A DNA stretch of 64,000 bases, taken from assembly GCA_949106495.1 (NCBI GenBank), contig CARYZD010000006.1:51495-115494 (forward strand). The letters run 5' to 3'. The stretch comes from an uncultured Clostridia bacterium (lineage in GTDB: Bacteria > Bacillota > Clostridia > TANB77 > CAG-465). The notes below the pieces were generated by a model, which worked only from the letters and a program-made list of their open reading frames with translations, did not search any database and was not told where the DNA came from. A program made the translations under genes and the position numbers. This document shows, piece by piece, positions 8,267 through 14,653 of the stretch (position 1 is the stretch's first letter; every line of letters begins with the position of its first letter).

Positions 8267-8905
8267 ATGAAAAATGGAAAAATACCAAATCCTAATACAA
8301 TACATCTAATAGATGGATATGATAAAGAAATATATATAAAACCTACTATAAAAAATAGAAATATTATAGTAGGAGATTTTACTTATATTGCAGATTCAGA
8401 ATTTGAAAGTCATGTAACACATCATTATGAATTTAATAATGATAAACTTATTATAGGAAAATTTTGTCAGATAGCATCTGGAGTTGAGTTTGTAATGAAT
8501 GGTGCTAATCATCAAATGAATGCAGTAACAACTTTTCCTTTTTATACATTAGAAGGATGGGTGCAAGTGCCACCTGCATCAGTAAATTTACCTATTAAGG
8601 GAGATACTATTATTGGAAATGATGTATGGATAGGACAAAATGCAACAATAATGCCAGGAGTTCATATAGGAGATGGTGCTATAATCGGTGCTAATTCTGT
8701 TGTTGCAAAAGACATACCACCATATCATATTGCTGTTGGAAATCCTTGTAATGTTATTAAAAAAAGATTTGATGATGAATTAATTTGTATAATGGAAAAG
8801 TTAAAATGGTGGGATAAAAGTATAGAAGAAATAAATAATTTAATACCAATACTTACATCAAGTAATTTAGAAAAAGTAAAAGAAGAATTATCAAAACTAA
8901 TATAG
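8267..8905 (+). CDS. Vat/CatB-type xenobiotic O-acetyltransferase
   Basis: A 212-residue left-handed beta-helix (hexapeptide-repeat) acetyltransferase. The stretch FVMNGANHQMNAVTTFPF (about 84-101) holds the catalytic His of the Vat and CatB families, followed by the loop insertion and the repeats IKGDTIIGNDVWIGQNATIMPG and a C-terminal KWWDKSIEEINN helix. Vat enzymes acetylate streptogramin A antibiotics and CatB enzymes acetylate chloramphenicol; the overall pattern is nearer Vat. The usual YPF after the His region reads FPF. The real substrate is not certain. The start has AAAGAGGTG upstream. It may confer low-level drug resistance. Confidence 0.75.
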   Translation: MKNGKIPNPNTIHLIDGYDKEIYIKPTIKNRNIIVGDFTYIADSEFESHVTHHYEFNNDKLIIGKFCQIASGVEFVMNGANHQMNAVTTFPFYTLEGWVQVPPASVNLPIKGDTIIGNDVWIGQNATIMPGVHIGDGAIIGANSVVAKDIPPYHIAVGNPCNVIKKRFDDELICIMEKLKWWDKSIEEINNLIPILTSSNLEKVKEELSKLI

Positions 8906-8931
8906 TAAAAAAAATTAGGAGGAAAGTAACA

Positions 8932-9144
8932 ATGTTTGATTTAAAAAAAGAACAATTAAAAAAGGTAATATTTATGATTTTAATGATAATATTTTTAGTG
9001 CTTACTTTTGTTGGTGCAGGATATGTCTTTTATACAAAAGGAAATGCAAATGCAGGCTTTGCTGTAATTCCTTGTTTATTCTGTATGATTTTTTCTGCAT
9101 TATATAGAAATAGTAAAAGGGCAATAGAAGAAAATACAAAGTAA
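8932..9144 (+). CDS. Small two-helix membrane protein
   Basis: A 70-residue protein with two hydrophobic segments (about 9-32 and 41-57) and charged ends. AGGAGG lies upstream at good spacing and the acetyltransferase gene ends 26 bases before, so it belongs to the same run of co-oriented genes. No motif is recognised. Confidence 0.55.
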   Translation: MFDLKKEQLKKVIFMILMIIFLVLTFVGAGYVFYTKGNANAGFAVIPCLFCMIFSALYRNSKRAIEENTK

Positions 9145-9209
9145 TTATGAAGTACAATTAAAGAGGCAATAGTTTTTACTAGGTAGTTAATTATAAAGTG
9201 AGGTAAATT

Positions 9210-9533
9210 ATGAAAAAATATATTAGTGGAATTATTTCAGGAATTTTAGCAGGTGTGATAAATTGTTTATTTTTATTATTTGCACAAGATTTAGAAATAA
9301 CAGTCTTTATTTCAACTTTTGTTATATGGGTTGTAACTGGCTTATTAATTAGTTCAGTAGATTTTAATGTGAATGGTATTCTAAAAGGAATTATAGTATC
9401 TGTATTAGTATCAATGTCATCATTGATTTATACATTTTCTAGTACTATAATTGGTGGAATATGGACACTTATAACAACAATTATGGTTGGAGCATTTATG
9501 GGATATATAGTACAAAAAGTAAATGAAAAGTAA
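9210..9533 (+). CDS. Small four-helix membrane protein
   Basis: A 107-residue, almost entirely hydrophobic protein with four predicted membrane helices and Gly-rich turns (SGIISGILAG at the start, MVGAFMGYIVQ at the end). It resembles small clostridial integral membrane proteins with no assigned function. The ATG at 9210 has GTGAGG upstream. It is the last gene before a strong terminator. Confidence 0.55.
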   Translation: MKKYISGIISGILAGVINCLFLLFAQDLEITVFISTFVIWVVTGLLISSVDFNVNGILKGIIVSVLVSMSSLIYTFSSTIIGGIWTLITTIMVGAFMGYIVQKVNEK

Positions 9534-9564
9534 CTATTAAACTTTACTTAGATATAGTTAATAA

Positions 9565-9594
9565 AAAAGTCTTGAATTTAATTTCAAGGCTTTT
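9565..9594 (+). terminator. Intrinsic terminator ending the 6-9.5 kb accessory run
   Basis: Stem AAAAGTCTTGAA / TTCAAGGCTTTT with one G-T pair and a 6-base loop, followed by a T/A-rich stretch. Confidence 0.75.
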
Positions 9595-9647
9595 AATTTT
9601 TATTATTTATTTAATACTTTCTTGTATGGTAATAATTATATTATGAC

Positions 9648-9676
9648 TTGCTAAAACTATAATCATGTATTATAAT
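9648..9676 (+). promoter_or_regulatory. Sigma-A promoter of the response regulator gene
   Basis: TTGCTA (9648-9653) and a perfect TATAAT (9671-9676) are separated by 17 bp, giving a leader of about 20 bases before the start at 9704. Confidence 0.6.
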
Positions 9677-9703
9677 TCTAAATAAATATGAGGTGGAATT
9701 TTT

Positions 9704-10360
9704 ATGAAAAATATTTTAATTGTAGAGGATGATATAAGTATTCATTCTATACTACAAGAAATATTAAAAAGTGATGGATATAATGTAATAGATGCATATT
9801 CTGGTAGTGAAGCTATAATGGTACTTGAAAAAAATCAAGTAGATTTGATTTTATTAGATTTAATGTTACCTGGTCTTAATGGTGAAGAAATAATAAAAAG
9901 AAACAATCATATTCCTATAATAGTAATTAGTGCAAAAGTGTCTAATGAGGATAAAGTTGAATGCTTATTAAATGGTGCAAATGACTACATAACAAAACCT
10001 TTTAATAAAGATGAATTACTTGCAAGAATAAAAGTGCAACTAAGAATAAATAAAAATAGTAATAATGAATTAATATTTAAAGATTTAAAATTATTAAATG
10101 ATAACCATACATTACTAGTAAAAGATACAGATTTAAATCTTACTAAAACCGAATATGCTATATTAAAACAGCTAATATTAAATAAAAGTCAGGTAGTTAC
10201 AAAAAGTAAGTTATTAGATTTAATAAGTATTGATACAGAAGATTGTGATGAAAATTCTTTAAGAGTACATATTAGCAATTTAAGAAAAAAAATAAGAAAA
10301 TATTCAGATGAAGAATATATTGAGTCTGTATGGGGAATAGGATTTAAATTAAAATCTTAA
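9704..10360 (+). CDS. OmpR/PhoB family response regulator
   Basis: A 218-residue two-component response regulator. The receiver domain (1-115) has the acidic pair ED (residues 8-9), the phospho-acceptor Asp52 in LILLDLMLPG and the conserved Lys in ITKPF. The C-terminal winged helix (about 125-218) includes LTKTEYAILKQL and SLRVHISNLRKKIR. It heads a BcrABDR/VraDE-like cassette: regulator, ABC ATPase, permease, histidine kinase. Four phased TTAAC-like repeats just after its stop codon are its most likely binding site, so it probably controls the ABC genes. Genes of this layout usually respond to peptide antibiotics such as lantibiotics or bacitracin. Confidence 0.93.
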   Translation: MKNILIVEDDISIHSILQEILKSDGYNVIDAYSGSEAIMVLEKNQVDLILLDLMLPGLNGEEIIKRNNHIPIIVISAKVSNEDKVECLLNGANDYITKPFNKDELLARIKVQLRINKNSNNELIFKDLKLLNDNHTLLVKDTDLNLTKTEYAILKQLILNKSQVVTKSKLLDLISIDTEDCDENSLRVHISNLRKKIRKYSDEEYIESVWGIGFKLKS

Positions 10361-10395
10361 CGAAATCTTAACAATTTATTAACCATTTTCTTAAT
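10355..10395 (+). promoter_or_regulatory. Four 11-bp-phased TTAAC-type repeats: likely response regulator operator
   Basis: TCTTAAC at 10355, TCTTAAC at 10366, TATTAAC at 10377 and TCTTAAT at 10389 form direct repeats spaced 11, 11 and 12 bp, i.e. one helical turn. This is the arrangement bound by PhoB/OmpR-type regulators. The array begins in the last codons of the regulator gene and lies where a -35 element would be for the ABC genes starting at 10433. Confidence 0.7.
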
Positions 10396-10432
10396 ACTTT
10401 TATATTAGAATAATGATGAAAGGAGAAAGAAT

Positions 10433-11347
10433 ATGGAAACAATTTTAAAAATAAATAATCTTGAGAAAAGATATAAAGACTTTAAAGCTATAAGCAACTT
10501 AAATATGAATATTGAAAAGGGCTCTATTTATGGACTTATAGGAAAAAATGGCGCAGGAAAAACAACATTAATAAGACTTATTTGTGGTCTTCAAAAACCA
10601 AGCTCTGGAATATATTCTATTTATGGTGTAAGTAACACAGAAAAAGAAATTATAAGTGTTAGAAAAAGAATAGGCGCAATAATAGAAAGTCCATCAGTGT
10701 ATCAAGAGATGAGTGCAAAGGATAACTTGATAGAGCAATACAAACTAGTAGGCCAACCATCTTTTGATGGAATAGACGAGCTTTTAAAATTAGTTGGACT
10801 TGAAAATACTGGTAAAAAGAAAGTTAAAAACTTTTCTTTAGGAATGAGACAAAGATTAGGTATTGCAGTAGCACTTGCAAGCAACCCAGATTTTTTAATA
10901 CTAGATGAACCAATAAATGGTTTAGATCCACAAGGAATTATTGAAATAAGAGAATTAATTCTAAAATTAAACAAAGAAAAAAGAATAACTATTTTAGTAT
11001 CTAGTCATTATTTAGATGAACTATCTAAAATTGCGACACACTATGGCTTTATGGATAGTGGTAGAATAATAAAAGAAATAAGTTCAGAAGAACTTAATAA
11101 AATGATGAAACAAAAAATAGAACTAAAGGTAACAGATGTAAAAGAATTTGTTAAATATTTTGAGAAAAACAAAATATCTTATGAAGTTATAGATAATTCT
11201 ACTATAAATGTTTATGGTAATATTAACTTATCTAAGTTTATTAGTGAACTATCCAAGAATAATTTAGTAGCAGAAGAGGCACATGAATATGGTGAGTCGT
11301 TAGAAAACTATTATATTAATTTGATTGGAGGTAGTAGCAATGATTAA
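10433..11347 (+). CDS. ABC transporter ATP-binding protein (BcrA/lantibiotic-immunity type)
   Basis: A 304-residue ATPase. Walker A GKNGAGKTT lies near residues 38-46, the signature is FSLGMRQR, Walker B is FLILDEP followed by INGLDPQG, and the switch His is in SSHYLDEL. After about residue 215 comes a BcrA-type C-terminal extension (about 90 residues). It would power the permease encoded by the next gene, with which it overlaps by 8 bases (ATGATTAA). AAAGGAG precedes the ATG. With the flanking two-component genes it forms an antimicrobial-peptide detoxification cassette; the specific peptide cannot be read from sequence. Confidence 0.93.
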   Translation: METILKINNLEKRYKDFKAISNLNMNIEKGSIYGLIGKNGAGKTTLIRLICGLQKPSSGIYSIYGVSNTEKEIISVRKRIGAIIESPSVYQEMSAKDNLIEQYKLVGQPSFDGIDELLKLVGLENTGKKKVKNFSLGMRQRLGIAVALASNPDFLILDEPINGLDPQGIIEIRELILKLNKEKRITILVSSHYLDELSKIATHYGFMDSGRIIKEISSEELNKMMKQKIELKVTDVKEFVKYFEKNKISYEVIDNSTINVYGNINLSKFISELSKNNLVAEEAHEYGESLENYYINLIGGSSND

Positions 11348-12164
11348 TTTATTAAATGCAGGATTTGAAAGACTTAGAAAAAGTAAGTTATTTTGGGCAT
11401 TAAGTATATTTAGTATTATGCTTGCAATGTTTATGATTTATACACGATATAGTGATATGAAAAAATATGAAGAAGTAATAGAGGTAGAGCAGATTATGCT
11501 TAATTATTCTACCATTGTAGGAATTATAATTGCTATATTTGCAAGTTTATTTTTAGGAGTAGAGTATTCAGATGGGGCAATAAGAAATAAAATAAGTATA
11601 GGTCATAAAAGATTAAATATATATTTATCTAATTTAGTAATAGTTACTATCACAAGTTTACTTTCATATATTATATTTTTAGGAATAGTTGCTGGTATAG
11701 GAATACCAATATTTGGAGGGATTACAATTGAATTTTCAAAATTAATACTATTGTTGTGTTGTATTTTTATAACAATAATTGCTTATTCAAGTATTTTTAC
11801 TTTTCTTGCAATGATTATTTCAAATAAAACAATAACTGCAATAGTATCAATTATGCTTTCCTTTGGAATGATGATGGTTGCATTAACTTGTTTTAATATT
11901 TTAGAAACACCACCAACTATCCAGCAAGCAGTAATGACTGATGGTCAAACAAAAATACAAGAGATTCAAAATCCTAAATATCCTAGTGATGAAAAAAAGA
12001 AAATATGTCAAACTTTACTTGATTGTAATCCAGCTGGGCAAATGTTTCAAATAGCAGGAAGATCGACTAAAAACTTAAGCATTTTGCCTTTATATTCTTT
12101 AGGGGTTTTAATAGTGTTTACTGGTACAGGGCTTATATTATTTAGTAGGAAAGAATTAAAATAG
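11340..12164 (+). CDS. ABC transporter permease (ABC-2, BcrB-like)
   Basis: A 274-residue membrane protein with six hydrophobic segments and a soluble insertion (about 195-235), typical of the permease partner of BcrA-like ATPases. I place the start at the ATG at 11340, because GGAGG at 11327-11331 is correctly spaced for it; an in-frame TTG at 11325 would put the Shine-Dalgarno site inside the gene. The start overlaps the ATPase stop codon, and the histidine kinase gene follows 13 bases after its stop, so this is one operon. Confidence 0.85.
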   Translation: MINLLNAGFERLRKSKLFWALSIFSIMLAMFMIYTRYSDMKKYEEVIEVEQIMLNYSTIVGIIIAIFASLFLGVEYSDGAIRNKISIGHKRLNIYLSNLVIVTITSLLSYIIFLGIVAGIGIPIFGGITIEFSKLILLLCCIFITIIAYSSIFTFLAMIISNKTITAIVSIMLSFGMMMVALTCFNILETPPTIQQAVMTDGQTKIQEIQNPKYPSDEKKKICQTLLDCNPAGQMFQIAGRSTKNLSILPLYSLGVLIVFTGTGLILFSRKELK

Positions 12165-12177
12165 AAAGGTGGTAATT

Positions 12178-13053
12178 ATGAGTATCTGGTTTTATTTAGT
12201 AGTAACAGTTATATTATTAATAGCAATTATAAAAATAATAATAATGAAAAAAGAGATAAAAAATATAACTCAAAATTTACCTATTATAATAAAGTCAGAT
12301 ACAAATAGATTGATTACTGTTGGTACAAACGATAAGGAAATTAAAAATTTAGCTAAAACATTAAATAGTAGTCTAAAAGAATTAAGACGATTAGAACTTG
12401 AATATAATCAAGGAAATCAAGAATTAAAAAGATCTATAACTGATATATCACATGATTTAAGGACACCGCTTACTGCGATAAAAGGATATATAGATTTAAT
12501 AGATTATGAAAATCTTACGCAAAAACAAGTTGAATATCTAAATATTATAAATGAAAAAGCAGAAGTGTTAGTATATTTAACAGAACAGTTATTTGACTTT
12601 TTTAAAACTCTTGAAAGTTGTAATGAGATAAATAAAAGAGAAATATGCATTAATACTATACTAGAAGATGTAATATGTAGTTATTATGATTTATTTAAAG
12701 AAAATAATATTGAACCAATTATAGATATAGCAAAAGAAAAAATAATAAAGAATTTAGATGAAAATATGTTAAAGAGGATATTTGAAAATGTTATATCTAA
12801 TGTTATTAAATATAGCAAAGATGAAGTAAAAATTAGTTTAAAAAGTGATGGGATTATTGAAATTTCTAATAGAGCAGAAGAATTAGATAGTATAACAGTT
12901 GAAAAGATTTTTGATAGGTACTATACAGTTCAAAATGCAAAAAAATCAAGTGGAGTAGGATTATCTATTGCTAAACAATTAGTTGAGTTAAATGATGGAA
13001 ATATTAAAGCAAATTTTAGAGATGGTGTTTTAACAGTTATTATAAGTTTTTAA
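12178..13053 (+). CDS. Sensor histidine kinase
   Basis: A 291-residue membrane sensor kinase. One N-terminal helix (about 3-23) is followed by a short linker with no extracytoplasmic sensor domain, a HisKA dimerisation helix with SHDLRTPLTAIKGY (phospho-acceptor His92) and an ATPase domain with N box NVISNVIKYS and G box SSGVGLSIAKQL. The missing sensor domain resembles intramembrane-sensing kinases that detect their ABC transporter's activity, which fits the operon. The start is the ATG at 12178 behind AGAAAGGTGG; an in-frame GTG nine bases earlier lies within that site. Its partner is the response regulator at 9704. Confidence 0.9.
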   Translation: MSIWFYLVVTVILLIAIIKIIIMKKEIKNITQNLPIIIKSDTNRLITVGTNDKEIKNLAKTLNSSLKELRRLELEYNQGNQELKRSITDISHDLRTPLTAIKGYIDLIDYENLTQKQVEYLNIINEKAEVLVYLTEQLFDFFKTLESCNEINKREICINTILEDVICSYYDLFKENNIEPIIDIAKEKIIKNLDENMLKRIFENVISNVIKYSKDEVKISLKSDGIIEISNRAEELDSITVEKIFDRYYTVQNAKKSSGVGLSIAKQLVELNDGNIKANFRDGVLTVIISF

Positions 13054-13060
13054 AAATGAT

Positions 13061-13095
13061 AAAGAGTAAATCTAATATATTTAGATTTGCTCTTT
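13061..13095 (+). terminator. Intrinsic terminator of the two-component/ABC cassette
   Basis: A 15-bp stem (AAAGAGTAAATCTAA / TTAGATTTGCTCTTT, one T-G pair) with a 5-base loop, ending in T residues, right after the kinase stop codon. Confidence 0.85.
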
Positions 13096-13149
13096 TATGT
13101 TATAATACTAATATATATTTAAAAAGATTTATAGTAGGAAAATAAAATT

Positions 13150-13435
13150 ATGATATATACATATTATTATTATGATTCACCACTAGGTAAAATATCACTT
13201 GCAAGTAAATACAATAAGTTAATAGGAGCATGGATAGAAGGACAGAAATATTAATAAAAACAAGAAAATGGTTAGATAAATATTTTAATTTAGAAATGCC
13301 TAAAATTTCAGAACTTCTATTACTCCAATTGGAAGTGATTTTAGACAAAAAGTATGGCAGATACTATGTACAATTTCTTATGTAAAGAACATTACTTATG
13401 GAGAAATAGCAAAAAAATCGCAAAAGATGAGATAA
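13150..13435 (+). pseudogene. Decayed methylated-DNA-protein cysteine methyltransferase (ogt-like)
   Basis: Reading across frames gives fragments of an O6-alkylguanine-DNA alkyltransferase. The first frame (13150 on) has YDSPLGKISLASKYNKLIGA and ends at a stop after WIEGQKY. Another frame has TRKWLDKYFNLEMP. A third has TPIGSDFRQKVWQIL, then ITYGEIAKK, and ends shortly after a run of seven A at about 13411. At least two frameshifts and an in-frame stop are needed to join them, and the active-site PCHR block and everything after it is absent. It cannot encode an active repair protein. This 410-base stretch therefore holds a gene remnant and the upstream terminator. Confidence 0.8.
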
Positions 13436-13463
13436 TTTTATAATAAAAGGAGATGAACAACTT

Positions 13464-13820
13464 ATGGCGAGAGTTTTAAAAAATAAAGAATTAGTAAATA
13501 CAAGACTAGCAACAAGTTATGGTGGCTGGGTTTACTGTGATAAATGTAATGAAAATATAGGATATTTATGTTATTCAACTTATGATAAATTAGAATTAAG
13601 ATACAAATGCAATTGTGGTAGTGAAGGTAGAGCATTATTAGATTTTGAAGATAGCAAAATGGGTAAGAAATGTGATGATGAGTTAATACTAATAAAAAAT
13701 AGATTGTGTTGTCCAAGTGATAATGAACCTTTAATTACTATTTTAGATAAAAAAGTATCTAGTTATAATTTAAATATCACTTGTAAATCATGTGAAAATA
13801 TTTATAAAAAGGAAAAATAG
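13464..13820 (+). CDS. Hypothetical Cys-rich (zinc-ribbon-like) protein
   Basis: A 118-residue soluble protein with four Cys clusters: CDKC (about 25-28), CNCG (about 49-52), a CC pair near 81-82 and CKSC near 107-110. Paired Cys knuckles suggest one or two zinc-binding sites. GGAG lies 12 bases upstream of the ATG. No family is recognised, and the neighbours (a dead ogt-like gene and small hypotheticals) do not indicate a role. Confidence 0.55.
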   Translation: MARVLKNKELVNTRLATSYGGWVYCDKCNENIGYLCYSTYDKLELRYKCNCGSEGRALLDFEDSKMGKKCDDELILIKNRLCCPSDNEPLITILDKKVSSYNLNITCKSCENIYKKEK

Positions 13821-13895
13821 AGATTGCATAATTAAATTAAAATTATATTTGTAAATTTTTTATTTGAAATAGAATACTAAAGGAGTAAATAAAAT

Positions 13896-14198
13896 ATGAA
13901 AGTAGTAACAATATGTGGCAGCTATAAATTTAAAAAAGAAATGGTAGAAATAGCAGAATTAATGACACTTAAAGGTAATTGTATACTAATGCCTAATGAT
14001 TTAACAAAAACAGAAAAAGATTCTTATACAGAAGCTGAAATATCAATAATAGATAAAATGCACAAAGAAAAAATAAAATTATCAGATGCAATACTTGTTG
14101 TAAATGTAAATAATTATATTGGAAATAGTACCAAAAGTGAAATTGAATATGCTAAGTCTCTAGAAAAGGAAATTATATATTATACAGATATAATATAA
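13896..14198 (+). CDS. Nucleoside 2-deoxyribosyltransferase-like / DUF4406-like protein
   Basis: A 100-residue protein with a Rossmann-like start (VVTICGSYKFKKEM), a central ML-KGNCILMPND block and a C-terminal AILVVNVNNYIGNSTKSEIEYAKS motif. The GS and IG-ST-SEIEYA signatures match small members of the nucleoside 2-deoxyribosyltransferase superfamily, in which the ST-SE(I)-YA segment holds the catalytic Glu. These proteins are often annotated only as nucleotide-related hypotheticals. AAAGGAG precedes the start. The DUF3781 gene follows after 28 bases. Confidence 0.6.
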   Translation: MKVVTICGSYKFKKEMVEIAELMTLKGNCILMPNDLTKTEKDSYTEAEISIIDKMHKEKIKLSDAILVVNVNNYIGNSTKSEIEYAKSLEKEIIYYTDII

Positions 14199-14226
14199 AT
14201 ATTATATATAAAATGGAGTTAAACAT

Positions 14227-14472
14227 ATGAATAAAGAAATATTATTAGAAAATATAGATAAAATTCATACTACTAAAATGGGTATTGATAGAATTAGAAA
14301 AAATCTTAAAATTGATACGAATGATGTAGTAAAATATTGTAAAGAAAAAATATTAGATAAAGAGTGCAATATATATAAGCAAGGAAAAAATTGGTATTGT
14401 GAAATAAACAATATTAAAATAACCATAAATTCATATAGTTATACAATTATTACAGCACATATTGTAAAATAA
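14227..14472 (+). CDS. DUF3781 domain protein
   Basis: An 81-residue basic soluble protein that matches the small DUF3781 family: TTKMGIDRIRKNL near residues 16-28, a central ILDKECNIYKQGKNWYC block and a C-terminal INSYSYTIITAHI block. Function unknown. It begins 28 bases after the deoxyribosyltransferase-like gene, probably in the same transcript. Confidence 0.65.
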   Translation: MNKEILLENIDKIHTTKMGIDRIRKNLKIDTNDVVKYCKEKILDKECNIYKQGKNWYCEINNIKITINSYSYTIITAHIVK

Positions 14473-14519
14473 TTTAAGAGTAATAGGTTTTAATATTTAA
14501 AAAATTGAAATATTTTTTC

Positions 14520-14549
14520 TTGACAAATACAGAAAAAATTTTGTATAAT
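14520..14549 (+). promoter_or_regulatory. Strong promoter of the first MATE-kinase gene
   Basis: Consensus TTGACA (14520-14525) and TATAAT (14544-14549), 18-bp spacer. Transcription would start at about 14556, only ~20 bases before a terminator hairpin. Confidence 0.75.
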
Positions 14550-14555
14550 ATAGTG

Positions 14556-14615
14556 GTCAAGGACAGCAGAAAAGGCGTAGAAATCCGACAAAAAGGGATT
14601 TCTACGTTTTTTTTT
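14556..14615 (+). promoter_or_regulatory. Terminator-controlled leader (candidate riboswitch) of the MATE-kinase gene
   Basis: An 11-bp perfect stem, CGTAGAAATCC (14576-14586) / GGATTTCTACG (14596-14606), followed by nine T (14607-14615) lies between a consensus promoter and the gene it serves. A full-strength terminator in a 5' leader implies controlled readthrough. The ~20-base segment before it (containing GGTCAAGGACAGCAG) would be the sensing or antitermination part. Short leaders of this build in front of MATE genes include the guanidine-IV (mepA) riboswitch class of Clostridia. I cannot confirm the consensus from memory, so this identity is a hypothesis. Confidence 0.6.
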
Positions 14616-14653
14616 ACGTCTAGTTTATATTATTTTAAGGAGGAATTATTTTT

